A stretch of 29,422 bases of DNA from RGIG1995 sp045126815 (GTDB lineage Bacteria; Bacillota; Clostridia; Oscillospirales; CAG-272): contig JBGVPD010000067.1 in assembly GCA_045126815.1 (NCBI GenBank), positions 1 to 29,422 on the forward strand, written 5' to 3'. Shown piece by piece: positions 6,867-15,055 of this stretch. Positions within the stretch are counted from its first letter, which is position 1; each line of letters starts with the position of its first letter. The notes under the pieces are model-generated. The model did not search any database and was not told the DNA's origin. It was given only the letters and a program-made list of their open reading frames with translations. The position numbers and the translations under genes were made by a program.

Positions 6867-6895
6867 TTGCTTTTTGTCAAAAAAAGTGATAAAAT
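6867..6895 (+). promoter_or_regulatory. Sigma-A promoter of the lipid kinase gene
   Basis: TTGCTT (6867-6872), 17 bases, TAAAAT (6890-6895). It lies about 50 bases upstream of the start codon at 6946. Confidence 0.65.
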
Positions 6896-6945
6896 ATCTC
6901 TATTATAGGCAAATATTTCATAATAAACGAACATTGAGGTAAAGC

Positions 6946-7857
6946 ATGAGAAGAATTCATATTCTTAACCCCGCGGCAGGAATGATTAAGGCGCACTTAT
7001 ATATTCCCAAAAGTATTGAGATATATGAGACGAAAGGGTCTCGTGACCTTGAAAGATACATAACGGAAACATTAAAAAGCGATCCCGAAGTTCATTTTAC
7101 GGTATACGGTGGAGACGGAACTGTCAGCGAAGCCGTAAACGGAATTATGGCGGCAGGGGAAGAAGCGAGAGAAAAGTCTTTGCTTTCGGTTGTCCCTAAG
7201 GGCTCGGGTAATGATTTTGTCCGCAATTTTTCCAAGAAAGAAATGTTTGTCGGTAAAGTTGACATTTTAAAATGTAACGACAGATACGGTATAAATTCTA
7301 TAAACATCGGATTTGACTGCGACGTTGTTGTTGAGACAGATAAGGTTAAGAAGAACTTTTTAACTTCCGGCAGTATGGGATATATTGTCGGTGTTGTAAA
7401 GGTTTTATCAGGAAAACTCGGAAAAGAACTTGAAATCGAAATGATTGACAAGGACGGAAACAAAATTGTTGAAAACGGTGAGTTTTTGATGACGTCTATA
7501 GGTAACGGTAAATATTGCGGCGGCGGATTTAAATTCGCACCTGCGGCAGTATTAAACGACGGTTTGTTTGACGCTATGGTTATAAACAAAATGAGCAAAC
7601 CGACGTTTTTGAAGCTTGTTGCTGATTACAGAGCGGGTAAACACGTTAATGAAACTACCTGTGAAGTCGGAGAAAAATATAAACATTTGCTTAAATATTT
7701 CCAGTGCCGTAAAATGACTGTTAGAAATATAACAAGATATGGGGTTGACGGCGAAGTCTTTTACGAAGACTCTGCTGAAATATCTATAATAGAATCTGCT
7801 ATTAACGTAAGAATGCCCGCCCTTGATCTAACCAAACTTACGAACAAGAATCAATAA
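6946..7857 (+). CDS. Diacylglycerol kinase-type lipid kinase (DagK/YegS/BmrU family)
   Basis: This family phosphorylates diacylglycerol or related lipids with ATP, recycling diacylglycerol to phosphatidic acid at the membrane. The 303-residue protein has the N-terminal NPAAG motif, the nucleotide-binding GGDGT (55-59, within YGGDGTVSEAVNG), PKGSGNDFVRN (family P-G-[ST]-G-N-D), and the C-domain signatures GNGKYCGGGFKFAPAAVLNDG and VDGEVF. The N-terminal domain is somewhat compact: NPAAG is followed after about 15 residues by IEIYETK. The GAGGTAAAGC site precedes ATG. Its 3' end overlaps the converging amidotransferase gene by 20 bases. The exact lipid substrate is not determinable. Confidence 0.88.
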   Translation: MRRIHILNPAAGMIKAHLYIPKSIEIYETKGSRDLERYITETLKSDPEVHFTVYGGDGTVSEAVNGIMAAGEEAREKSLLSVVPKGSGNDFVRNFSKKEMFVGKVDILKCNDRYGINSINIGFDCDVVVETDKVKKNFLTSGSMGYIVGVVKVLSGKLGKELEIEMIDKDGNKIVENGEFLMTSIGNGKYCGGGFKFAPAAVLNDGLFDAMVINKMSKPTFLKLVADYRAGKHVNETTCEVGEKYKHLLKYFQCRKMTVRNITRYGVDGEVFYEDSAEISIIESAINVRMPALDLTKLTNKNQ

Positions 7858-8515
7858 AGGCATCGAAGATCAGTTTTGCGTGGATGTTTGTTGAATACAT
7901 TCGTTCCGGATGCCATTGAATACCTATATGGAATTTGCTTCCGGGCATATAGACGGCTTCGATCATATCGTCTTTGCCTAAGGCTGCGCATTTTAGTTTG
8001 CCCGTCGTTTTTACGACTTGGTGATGAAAGCTGTTGACGTCAGTTATGTCAGCATCCAAAATATTATACAAAGGTGTATCTTTAATAATAGAGACAGAGT
8101 GGCTCGTTACGTGTTTATCTTCACTTTGACCGTGACCGTCAATGTGCTGATAAAGAGTGCCTTCTGCCGCTACTGTTATAAGCTGACAACCTCTGCATAT
8201 TCCTAAAATGGATTTATCTTTTTCTGTTGCGATTTTACAGAGGGCGAGTTCAAATATATCTCTTTCGAATTCGATGTTACCGCATTTTTTGTCGTAGGTT
8301 TCACCGTATTTTTTGGGATCGATATTCGTTCCGCCCGAGAAGAGTATTCCGTCAAGTGAGTCTGCAAAATCTTCAATCAAGGATTGATTTCGTGTATAAG
8401 GCAGAATAAACGGTATGCCTCCCGATTCTTCGATAGCTTTTGCGTAAAAAGGAGATATTTTATTGTTTCCGAGATAGTTGTCGTATTGGGGTGTTATGCC
8501 TATTTTGGGTTTCAA
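7838..8515 (-). CDS. Class I glutamine amidotransferase, gamma-glutamyl-GABA hydrolase type (PuuD-like)
   Basis: The 225-residue protein belongs to the peptidase C26 family, which hydrolyses gamma-glutamyl bonds, for example of gamma-glutamyl-GABA in putrescine breakdown. The catalytic nucleophile is Cys107 in LGICRGCQ, with His202 and Glu204 in QWHPER. The FSGGTNIDPKKYGE and FHHQ stretches are family hallmarks. It starts with TTG at 8515, seven bases after a perfect AGGAGG. No putrescine-pathway genes are nearby, so the substrate is open. The gene converges on the lipid kinase with a 20-base overlap and no terminator between them, so each may interfere with the other's transcript. Confidence 0.88.
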   Translation of the reverse strand: MKPKIGITPQYDNYLGNNKISPFYAKAIEESGGIPFILPYTRNQSLIEDFADSLDGILFSGGTNIDPKKYGETYDKKCGNIEFERDIFELALCKIATEKDKSILGICRGCQLITVAAEGTLYQHIDGHGQSEDKHVTSHSVSIIKDTPLYNILDADITDVNSFHHQVVKTTGKLKCAALGKDDMIEAVYMPGSKFHIGIQWHPERMYSTNIHAKLIFDAFIDSCS

Positions 8516-8542
8516 AATAATTCCTCCTGTATGAAAAAAGAT

Positions 8543-8572
8543 TTGTACATCTTATTCGGTGTGGAATAATAA
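8543..8572 (+). promoter_or_regulatory. Possible ddh promoter
   Basis: TTGTAC (8543-8548), 18 bases, TAATAA (8567-8572) in the divergent gap between the amidotransferase gene and ddh. The match is moderate. Confidence 0.4.
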
Positions 8573-8633
8573 TATGAATAGTGAAAAATACATTGATTTA
8601 AATATCTGATAAAACAAAAAGAAAGGTGAAATT

Positions 8634-9617
8634 ATGAGTATAAGAGTAGGAATTGTCGGATACGGAAACCTTGCAAAAGGGGTAGAAGCATCTATTAAAG
8701 AAAATAATGATATGTCTCTTGTTGCCGTTTTTACGCGCAGAGATCCGTTGAGTGTTAAGATAAATACGGAAAACGTGCCTGTTTTGGATATAGCAAAAGC
8801 AGAGGAATACAAGGATAAGATAGACGTTCTTGTAATTTGCGGCGGAAGCGCTACGGATTTGCCTGAACAGACTCCTTATTTTGCAAAGTATTTTAACGTG
8901 GTTGACAGTTTTGATACTCATGCAAAGATACCTCAGCATTTTGACAACGTTGACAACGTTGCAAAAGAAAGCGGTAAGGTTGGCATTATTTCTGTGGGTT
9001 GGGATCCCGGAATGTTCTCGCTTAACCGTTTATACGGTAACGTTGTATTGCCTAACGGAAAAGACTATACTTTCTGGGGAAAGGGCGTTAGCCAAGGACA
9101 TTCGGATGCTATTCGAAGAATAAGCGGAGTCAAGAATGCAAAGCAGTACACGATTCCTGTTGAAAGCGCACTTGATAGGGTTAGAAGCGGAGAAAACCCT
9201 GAACTTACAACAAGAGAAAAGCATATTCGTGAATGTTTTGTAGTAGCAAACGAAGGCGAAGATCTGGAAAGAATTGAAAATGAAATAAAGACGATGCCAA
9301 ACTATTTTGCAGACTACGATACTATAGTTCATTTTATTTCCGAAGAAGAACTTATAAGAGATCATTCAGGAATAGCTCACGGTGGATTTGTTTTAAGAAC
9401 GGGAACTACAAACGGAGGCAAATCAAAGCACGTTATTGAATATTCTCTTAAACTTGATTCAAACCCCGAATTTACAGCAAGTGTTATAGTTGCTTATGCA
9501 AGAGCAGCATACAGATTAAACAAGGAAGGGGTATGCGGCTGCAAGACCGTTTTTGATATTCCCCCTGCATATCTTTCAGCACTTGACGGAGCAACTTTGA
9601 GAAAAAATCTTTTATAA
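8634..9617 (+). CDS. ddh: meso-Diaminopimelate dehydrogenase
   Basis: Ddh reductively aminates tetrahydrodipicolinate with NADPH and ammonia to meso-diaminopimelate in one step, bypassing the acylated lysine route. The product feeds lysine and peptidoglycan synthesis. The 327-residue length is typical. It has the N-terminal Rossmann motif GIVGYGNLAKGV (6-17), VFTRRDP for the NADP phosphate, and VICGGSATDLPEQ. Downstream are VVDSFDTH, GWDPGMFSLNR, FWGKGVSQGHSDAIRRI and the C-terminal SGIAHGGFVLRTG, all conserved in the family. AAGAAAGGTG precedes the ATG. It seems to be a single-gene unit. No other lysine genes are in the window. Confidence 0.95.
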   Translation: MSIRVGIVGYGNLAKGVEASIKENNDMSLVAVFTRRDPLSVKINTENVPVLDIAKAEEYKDKIDVLVICGGSATDLPEQTPYFAKYFNVVDSFDTHAKIPQHFDNVDNVAKESGKVGIISVGWDPGMFSLNRLYGNVVLPNGKDYTFWGKGVSQGHSDAIRRISGVKNAKQYTIPVESALDRVRSGENPELTTREKHIRECFVVANEGEDLERIENEIKTMPNYFADYDTIVHFISEEELIRDHSGIAHGGFVLRTGTTNGGKSKHVIEYSLKLDSNPEFTASVIVAYARAAYRLNKEGVCGCKTVFDIPPAYLSALDGATLRKNLL

Positions 9618-9624
9618 AATACAC

Positions 9625-9653
9625 TTGAAAACAGTAGGAAAAAGTGATATAAT
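9625..9653 (+). promoter_or_regulatory. Sigma-A promoter of the UPF0340 gene
   Basis: TTGAAA (9625-9630), 17 bases, TATAAT (9648-9653), eight bases after the ddh stop codon. The leader is about 53 bases. Confidence 0.75.
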
Positions 9654-9712
9654 AAAAGTGTAAGGAAGAAGTTTTTTGAACTGTTTTTTGATAAAGACGA
9701 GGTGTGATAAAA

Positions 9713-10261
9713 ATGATTGAAAAATTGAAAAATGAAGCAAGAGAACTTGCTATTGAATTTTGTGAAAATGCGAAACTGAAAAAAGGTCAGCTCGTTGTTA
9801 TGGGCAGCTCTTCAAGCGAGGTGCGCGGTTCGAAGATAGGAAGCGATTCAAGTCTTGAGGTTGCAGAAGCTGTTTTTGGAGAAATATATAAAGTTTTGAA
9901 TGAAAAGGGAATATATATTGCCGTTCAGTGTTGCGAACATTTAAACAGAGCTATAATTGTTGAAAGAGAAGCTTTGGATAAAAACCAAGATATTGTTAAC
10001 GTTGTGCCCCAGCTCCACGCGGGCGGTGCTTTTGCGATGACAGCATATAAGACTTTTAAAGATGCTGTTGCCGTTGAGCATATAAAAGCGGATGCCGGTA
10101 TTGATATCGGTTCAACACTTATCGGTATGCATCTTAAAGAGGTAGCCGTTCCCGTGAGAATAAGCCGTAAATATATAGGTTCTGCTTACGTTGTTTGTGC
10201 AAGAACAAGACCGAAATATATAGGCGGAGAGAGAGCAAGATACGACGACTCTCTTATGTAA
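9713..10261 (+). CDS. UPF0340 / TIGR01440 family protein (YwlG-like)
   Basis: This conserved Firmicute protein has no established function. The 182-residue sequence matches the YwlG family in layout: MGSSSSEVRGSKIGSDSSLEVAE near the N-terminus, IAVQCCEHLNRAIIVE, VPQLHAGGAFAMTAY, and a C-terminal RTRPKYIGGERARYDD. The Cys-Cys-Glu-His cluster and the repeated Gly/Ser-rich segment look like a potential active site or binding pocket, but this is inference. The open frame starts at a GTG at 9704, which is overlapped by the AGGTG ribosome binding site. The ATG at 9713, nine bases after it, is preferred. It is monocistronic between its own promoter and terminator. Confidence 0.88.
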   Translation: MIEKLKNEARELAIEFCENAKLKKGQLVVMGSSSSEVRGSKIGSDSSLEVAEAVFGEIYKVLNEKGIYIAVQCCEHLNRAIIVEREALDKNQDIVNVVPQLHAGGAFAMTAYKTFKDAVAVEHIKADAGIDIGSTLIGMHLKEVAVPVRISRKYIGSAYVVCARTRPKYIGGERARYDDSLM

Positions 10262-10296
10262 AAGCGTATAGTAACATTGGAATAATGAGAACTAAA

Positions 10297-10339
10297 AAGG
10301 AGACACTTGAAAATGGGTGTCTCCTTATTTTTGTTTTTT
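10297..10339 (+). terminator. Intrinsic terminator after the UPF0340 gene
   Basis: AAGGAGACAC (10297-10306) pairs perfectly with GTGTCTCCTT (10317-10326), followed by ATTTTTGTTTTTT. Confidence 0.92.
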
Positions 10340-10394
10340 ATGAAAAAATAGGTAAAAATACTGCTTTGTGTTGGGGGTTTTTTTGTTGTACGTC

Positions 10395-10423
10395 TTGAAA
10401 ATTGTTAATATATGTATTATAAT
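10395..10423 (+). promoter_or_regulatory. Sigma-A promoter of trmL
   Basis: TTGAAA (10395-10400), 17 bases, TATAAT (10418-10423). The leader to trmL is only about 30 bases. Confidence 0.8.
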
Positions 10424-10459
10424 ATATAAGATTAATAACATTTTATAGAGGAAGATGGA

Positions 10460-10954
10460 ATGGCAGATATAAATATTGTGCTGATCGAGCCTGAAATTCC
10501 GCAAAATACGGGTAATATAGCAAGGACTTGTGCCGCGACTGGAGCATCTTTGCATCTTGTAAAACCTATGGGATTTGAAATAGACGATGCTAAACTCAAA
10601 AGAGCGGGACTTGATTATTGGCATCAGCTTGATATAACTTATTATGAAAACAGCGATGAGTTTTTCGAGAAAAATAAGGGAGAAGAGATGTACTTCTTTT
10701 CCACGAAATCGAAAGCATCGCACGTTACACCCGTATATCCCAAAAAAGTATTTTTGGTGTTCGGAAAAGAGACTAAGGGGTTGCCCGAAGAATTGCTGAA
10801 AGAAAATTTAGACAGATGTGTTAGAATACCTATGAGAGACGGTTTAAGAAGTTTGAATTTATCAAATTCTGCAGCTATTGCGGTATACGAGGTTTTGAGA
10901 CAGCGTGATTTTGATAATCTTCTTGAAGAGGGTAAATTTCCCAATGATATTTAA
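10460..10954 (+). CDS. trmL: tRNA (cytidine/uridine-34 2'-O)-methyltransferase TrmL
   Basis: TrmL is a SPOUT-class methyltransferase that adds a 2'-O-methyl group to the wobble nucleotide of tRNA-Leu isoacceptors. The 164-residue protein has the three family motifs: EPEIPQNTGNIARTCAATG at the N-terminus, LVFGKETKGLPEELL for the knot, and IPMRDGLRSLNLSNSAAIAVYE for SAM binding and dimerisation. PLKRAGLDYWH-like text (KLKRAGLDYWHQLD) is also diagnostic. GAGGAAG lies five bases before the ATG. Length is normal. It has its own promoter and is followed by the promoter of the next unit. Confidence 0.95.
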   Translation: MADINIVLIEPEIPQNTGNIARTCAATGASLHLVKPMGFEIDDAKLKRAGLDYWHQLDITYYENSDEFFEKNKGEEMYFFSTKSKASHVTPVYPKKVFLVFGKETKGLPEELLKENLDRCVRIPMRDGLRSLNLSNSAAIAVYEVLRQRDFDNLLEEGKFPNDI

Positions 10955-10987
10955 TAGATAAAAAAGTTTAAATCAAAGAGAGATTTA

Positions 10988-11017
10988 TTTACAAGAGTCC
11001 TGAAACGATGGTATGAT
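10988..11017 (+). promoter_or_regulatory. Probable promoter of the MBL-gltX-glnS-metY unit
   Basis: TTTACA (10988-10993), 18 bases, TATGAT (11012-11017), about 30 bases before the first start codon. No T-box or other leader structure is visible in this short leader. Confidence 0.5.
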
Positions 11018-11045
11018 ATTAGAGTAAAAAGGGAGTGTGCACTTT

Positions 11046-11669
11046 ATGAATGTGATAAGATTGACATTGGGGTTTATGCACACTAATTGCTATATACTGT
11101 ACGGAGAAGATAAAAAGGCTGTAGTCATAGATCCTGCTTTTTCTCCGGACATAATAAAGAAGGCCTTATGCGAAAAGGGGCTGACTTTAGATAAGATACT
11201 TTTAACTCACGCTCATTTCGATCACATAATGGCACTTCAATCTTTAAGAGATAACGGACAAAAAGTATATATTCACATCGAAGATGAAGAGATGCTTTAT
11301 GATTGTGAAAAAAACTGTATGTATGAATTTACGGGCAGGGATCTAAAAATAGATAAGGCAGAGTGTCCAATAAAAGACGGTGATAAAATTGAATTCGGAG
11401 ATGAATGTTTAACCGTTTATCATACACCCGGACACACAAAAGGCTCAGTATGTTATATTTCCGATGAATATATTTTTTCCGGAGACACGCTTTTCAAAGA
11501 CGGTGTTGGCAGATGGGATCTTTACGGCGGAAACTATGACAGTTTGATGTGTTCTTTAAAAAGGCTGAAAGACCTTGAAAAAGATTATACGGTTCTGCCC
11601 GGTCACGGAGAGCCGACTACGCTTTATAACGAAAAAAATGACAATATATATATGAAAACCTTGAGGTGA
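11046..11669 (+). CDS. MBL-fold metallo-hydrolase (glyoxalase II-like)
   Basis: The 207-residue cytoplasmic protein has the di-metal signature THAHFDH (His55, His57, Asp59, His60), a further ligand in HTPGHTKGS, the bridging Asp in FSGDTLF, and the last His in LPGHGEPT. This layout fits the YqgX/YcbL group of small hydroxyacylglutathione-hydrolase-like enzymes. The true substrate thioester is not known. The frame begins with GTG at 11037, but GGGAG at 11031-11035 is well placed only for the ATG at 11046. Its stop codon is five bases before gltX, so it probably heads the operon. Confidence 0.88.
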   Translation: MNVIRLTLGFMHTNCYILYGEDKKAVVIDPAFSPDIIKKALCEKGLTLDKILLTHAHFDHIMALQSLRDNGQKVYIHIEDEEMLYDCEKNCMYEFTGRDLKIDKAECPIKDGDKIEFGDECLTVYHTPGHTKGSVCYISDEYIFSGDTLFKDGVGRWDLYGGNYDSLMCSLKRLKDLEKDYTVLPGHGEPTTLYNEKNDNIYMKTLR

Positions 11670-11674
11670 AAACA

Positions 11675-13336
11675 ATGGATTACAACAAGTTAGCAGAATT
11701 ATTATTCCCGCATATAACGAAAACTCCGGAAGATATTGAGAATATGTTTCCGAGAAGAGAACTGCCCGAGGGCGCAAAGGTAACGAGAATTGCTCCGTCA
11801 CCTACCGGCTTTATGCATTTTGGTACGCTTTTTCCTGCAAGAATTGCAGAAAGACTTGCGCATCAGAGTGAGGGTGTATTTTATTTACGTATAGAGGATA
11901 CAGATTCAAAGAGAGAGGTAAAAGGCGCTGAAAAAGATATTATTGAGACTTTGGCGTATTACCAGATCCATTTTGATGAGGGTGCTTTGGCTGACGAAAA
12001 AGAGTTTGGTATTTACGGTCCTTACAGACAGAGTCAAAGAGGAGAGATCTATCAGACTTTTGCAAAACAGCTTGTAAAAGAAGGTAAGGCGTATCCTTGT
12101 TTTACGACCGAAGAAGAACTTATGGCTCTTCATGCGACTGATAAAAAGGCAGAAATTAAGAATAAAGACTGGCATAATAATCCTGATACCGAAAAAGAAG
12201 AGATCAAGAAGCTTCGCGATATAACTTACGAAGAGGCAGAAGAGCAGATGAAAAAGGGTAATCCTTTTGTGCTCAGAATACTTTCGGACGGTGATCCTGA
12301 AAAGAAGACACCTTTTACAGACCTTATAAAAGGTAAACTTGAAGTGCCCGAGAATGATGAAGACTTTGTTCTTTTGAAGAGTGACGGTATACCCACATAC
12401 CATTTTGCTCATGCGATAGATGATCACCTTATGGGAACGACGCACGTTATAAGAGGTGAAGAGTGGTTGCCGAGTTTGGCAAAACACATAATGCTGTTCA
12501 GATATTTAGGCTTCAGATTGCCCAAGTATATGCATATAGCACAGCTTATGAAAATGGAAGGCAATTCAAAGAAAAAGCTTTCTAAGAGAGATAACGGCGC
12601 TGCAGTATCCGATTACAGAGAGAACGGATATCCGCCCGTAAGTGTAAACGAATACGTTATGACACTTCTCAATTCCAATTTTGAAGAGTGGAGAATGGCT
12701 AACCCCGATAAAGCGTACACAGAATTTCCTTTCTCAATTAAGAAAATGAGTACGTCGGGTGCATTGTTTGATTTTGACAAATTGAACGACGTTAGTAAAA
12801 ACGCAATTTCAAGAATGACTTCTGATGAAGTTTATAACGGCGTTGTTGAATGGGCAGAGGAATACGATAAAGAATTTGCAGAGCTTCTTAAGGGTAACAG
12901 TGATTATGCAAAGAGGATATTAAGTATAGGCAGAGGCGGAAAGAAGCCGAGAAAAGATTTTGCCGTATGGAAAGACGTTAAGCCTTATATGTCATATTTC
13001 TACGACAGCTTATTCAAGATAGAAGACGAGATGCCGTCACAGTTTGCAAAGGAAGACGTAAAAGCTATCTTTGATAAATTTGCGGAAAGCTACGATGAAA
13101 ACGACGACAATAACGTATGGTTTGAAAAGATAAAGACAATAAGCGAAGAATTTGGATTTGCATCCGATATGAAAGCATATAAAGCTAATCCTGAAAACTA
13201 TAAGGGAAGCGTTGGTGACGTAAGTATGCTTCTCAGAATAGCGGTAACCGGCAGAATGAATTCACCCGATATGCACGAGATAATGAGAATACTCGGAAAG
13301 AATACTGTTATCAGACGCTTGAATAATGCAGTTTGA
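11675..13336 (+). CDS. gltX: Glutamyl-tRNA synthetase
   Basis: GltX charges tRNA-Glu with glutamate. The 553-residue class I enzyme has the HIGH-type motif in APSPTGFMHFGTLF, the RIEDTD substrate motif, YHFAHAIDDHLMGTTHVIRGEEWL, and a KMSKS-type motif as KKLSKRDNGA. The protein is longer than the usual 480-500 residues. It carries a charged segment after the catalytic core (NKDWHNNPDTEKEEIKKL) and a roughly 20-residue N-terminal lead. The frame extends to a GTG at 11666, but that overlaps GAGGTG. The ATG at 11675, six bases after it, is the better start. Next to glnS, it should be discriminating for tRNA-Glu, though that is inferred from context. Confidence 0.94.
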   Translation: MDYNKLAELLFPHITKTPEDIENMFPRRELPEGAKVTRIAPSPTGFMHFGTLFPARIAERLAHQSEGVFYLRIEDTDSKREVKGAEKDIIETLAYYQIHFDEGALADEKEFGIYGPYRQSQRGEIYQTFAKQLVKEGKAYPCFTTEEELMALHATDKKAEIKNKDWHNNPDTEKEEIKKLRDITYEEAEEQMKKGNPFVLRILSDGDPEKKTPFTDLIKGKLEVPENDEDFVLLKSDGIPTYHFAHAIDDHLMGTTHVIRGEEWLPSLAKHIMLFRYLGFRLPKYMHIAQLMKMEGNSKKKLSKRDNGAAVSDYRENGYPPVSVNEYVMTLLNSNFEEWRMANPDKAYTEFPFSIKKMSTSGALFDFDKLNDVSKNAISRMTSDEVYNGVVEWAEEYDKEFAELLKGNSDYAKRILSIGRGGKKPRKDFAVWKDVKPYMSYFYDSLFKIEDEMPSQFAKEDVKAIFDKFAESYDENDDNNVWFEKIKTISEEFGFASDMKAYKANPENYKGSVGDVSMLLRIAVTGRMNSPDMHEIMRILGKNTVIRRLNNAV

Positions 13337-13370
13337 TAAATCAAAATCCTCTGACTTTAAGGAGAAAAAA

Positions 13371-15029
13371 ATGGACGAGATTTTAAATGGTAATTTTATA
13401 GAAGAGATAATAGAAAATGATTTGAACGACGGGACTTATACCCACGTTCATACAAGATTCCCCCCCGAACCTAACGGTTATCTTCATATAGGAAGTGCCA
13501 AGGCTATATGGATCAACCATTCAGCCGCAAGAAAGTTTGGCGGAAAGTTTAACCTTAGATATGATGATACGAACCCTGCTAAAGAGGATAACGAATACGT
13601 TGTATCAATTCTTGAAGATCTGAAGTGGTTGGGAGCAGAACCGGACGGCGGTATTTACTACGGCTCTGATTACTTTGATAAGTGTTATGAGTTTGCTATA
13701 AAACTTATAAAAGAGGGCAAGGCTTACGTATGTGACCTCTCTGCCGATGAGATGCGTGAATACAGAGGAACGTTGACAACGCCCGGAAAGAACAGTCCAT
13801 ACCGCGACAGAACCGTTGAAGAAAACCTTGAACTCTTTGAAAGAATGAAAAACGGTGAGTTCGAGGACGGAACAAGAGTTTTAAGAGCAAAGATAGATAT
13901 GGCGTCACCGAATATGAATATGCGTGATCCTGCTATATACAGAATAGTTCATACAAGCCATCACAGACAGGGCGACAAGTGGTGTATTTATCCTTTGTAT
14001 GACTTTGCTCATCCCATTCAGGATGCACTTGAGGGAATAACACATTCGCTTTGTTCAATAGAATTTGAAAACCACAGACCTCTTTACGAGTGGGTTATTG
14101 ACAACGTAGGTTTTGAGTCGAAGCCCAAGCAGAGAGAGTTTGCAAGACTTAACGTAACTTATACCGTAATGAGTAAGAGATACCTTCGTAAACTTGTTGA
14201 GACGGGAATTGCAGACGGTTGGGACGATCCGAGACTTCCTACGCTTTGCGCTTTGAGAAGAAGAGGATTTACACCTTCTTCGATAATCGAGTTTGTAAAA
14301 CGCGCGGGAGTGGCAAAGGCGTACAGCTTGGTAGATATTGAGTTGCTTGAGTACTGTTTACGCGAAGAACTTAATATGTCTGCGCAAAGAAGAATTTGCG
14401 TTACAGAGCCCGTTAAGGTAGTAATAACAAACTATCCTGATGATAAGGAAGAGTATTTTGATCTGCCCAACAATCCTAACGATGAGAATGCAGGTACAAG
14501 AAAAGTTCCTTTCACAAAAGAGCTTTATATAGAAAAGAGCGATTTTGCTGAAGTACCGCCTCCTAAGTTCTTCAGAATGAAGCCCGACGGAGAAGTTAGA
14601 CTCATGGGCGGATATATCGTTAAGTGTAATGAAGTTATCAAGGATGATAACGGAGAAGTAAAAGAAATTAGATGTACAGCAGACCTTGAGACGGGTAACG
14701 GAAACCCCGTTGACGGAAGAAAGGTTAAGGGAACTATCCACTGGGTATCGGCAAAATATGCTTTAGATACTGATATTATGCTTTATGACAGACTGTTTAC
14801 TGAAGCTGATATGAACAATATGCCTGAGGATAAGACGTACGACGATTATCTTAACCCCGATTCTGTAAAGAAGCTCACACATTGTAAGGCAGAGCCTTCA
14901 TTGAAGGACGCGAAATTAGGAGATAAATTCCAGTTTGTCAGAATGGGATATTATACTCTTGATTCAAAGCACGAAAATACGTTTAACAGAATTGTATCTT
15001 TAAAGGACAGTTACAAGGTTAAGAATTAA
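13371..15029 (+). CDS. glnS: Glutaminyl-tRNA synthetase
   Basis: GlnS charges tRNA-Gln directly with glutamine. The 552-residue protein has the class I motif in RFPPEPNGYLHIGSAKAI, the RYDDTNPAKEDNEYV motif, SLCSIEFENHRPLYEW, and a KMSKS variant (TVMSKRYLRKLV). A two-beta-barrel anticodon-binding region fills the C-terminus (EPVKVVITNYP to FVRMGYYTLDSKHE). No N-terminal YqeY-like or appended tRNA-binding domain is present. The frame extends back to 13326, overlapping gltX, but AAGGAG at 13359-13364 clearly selects the ATG at 13371. Most Bacillota lack GlnS, although several clostridial groups have it, so this gene is a likely ancient transfer. Confidence 0.95.
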   Translation: MDEILNGNFIEEIIENDLNDGTYTHVHTRFPPEPNGYLHIGSAKAIWINHSAARKFGGKFNLRYDDTNPAKEDNEYVVSILEDLKWLGAEPDGGIYYGSDYFDKCYEFAIKLIKEGKAYVCDLSADEMREYRGTLTTPGKNSPYRDRTVEENLELFERMKNGEFEDGTRVLRAKIDMASPNMNMRDPAIYRIVHTSHHRQGDKWCIYPLYDFAHPIQDALEGITHSLCSIEFENHRPLYEWVIDNVGFESKPKQREFARLNVTYTVMSKRYLRKLVETGIADGWDDPRLPTLCALRRRGFTPSSIIEFVKRAGVAKAYSLVDIELLEYCLREELNMSAQRRICVTEPVKVVITNYPDDKEEYFDLPNNPNDENAGTRKVPFTKELYIEKSDFAEVPPPKFFRMKPDGEVRLMGGYIVKCNEVIKDDNGEVKEIRCTADLETGNGNPVDGRKVKGTIHWVSAKYALDTDIMLYDRLFTEADMNNMPEDKTYDDYLNPDSVKKLTHCKAEPSLKDAKLGDKFQFVRMGYYTLDSKHENTFNRIVSLKDSYKVKN

Positions 15030-15055
15030 GAAGATATAAAAAGGAAGTGTCACAA

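Noticed and set aside
7092..7598. 168-residue open frame antisense to the lipid kinase gene
   Set aside because: It mirrors the codon pattern of the sense gene and is rich in Ser/Pro/Phe; no start signal.
8516..8633. Hidden small gene in the ddh/amidotransferase divergent gap
   Set aside because: The overlapping frames have no ribosome binding site of their own and the gap is filled by the divergent start signals.
10960..11045. T-box or other leader riboswitch ahead of the tRNA synthetase operon
   Set aside because: The leader is only about 30 bases and contains no T-box signature or terminator.
11906..12487. 193-residue open frame antisense to gltX
   Set aside because: It lies wholly inside a well-supported gene and its translation has no recognisable domain.
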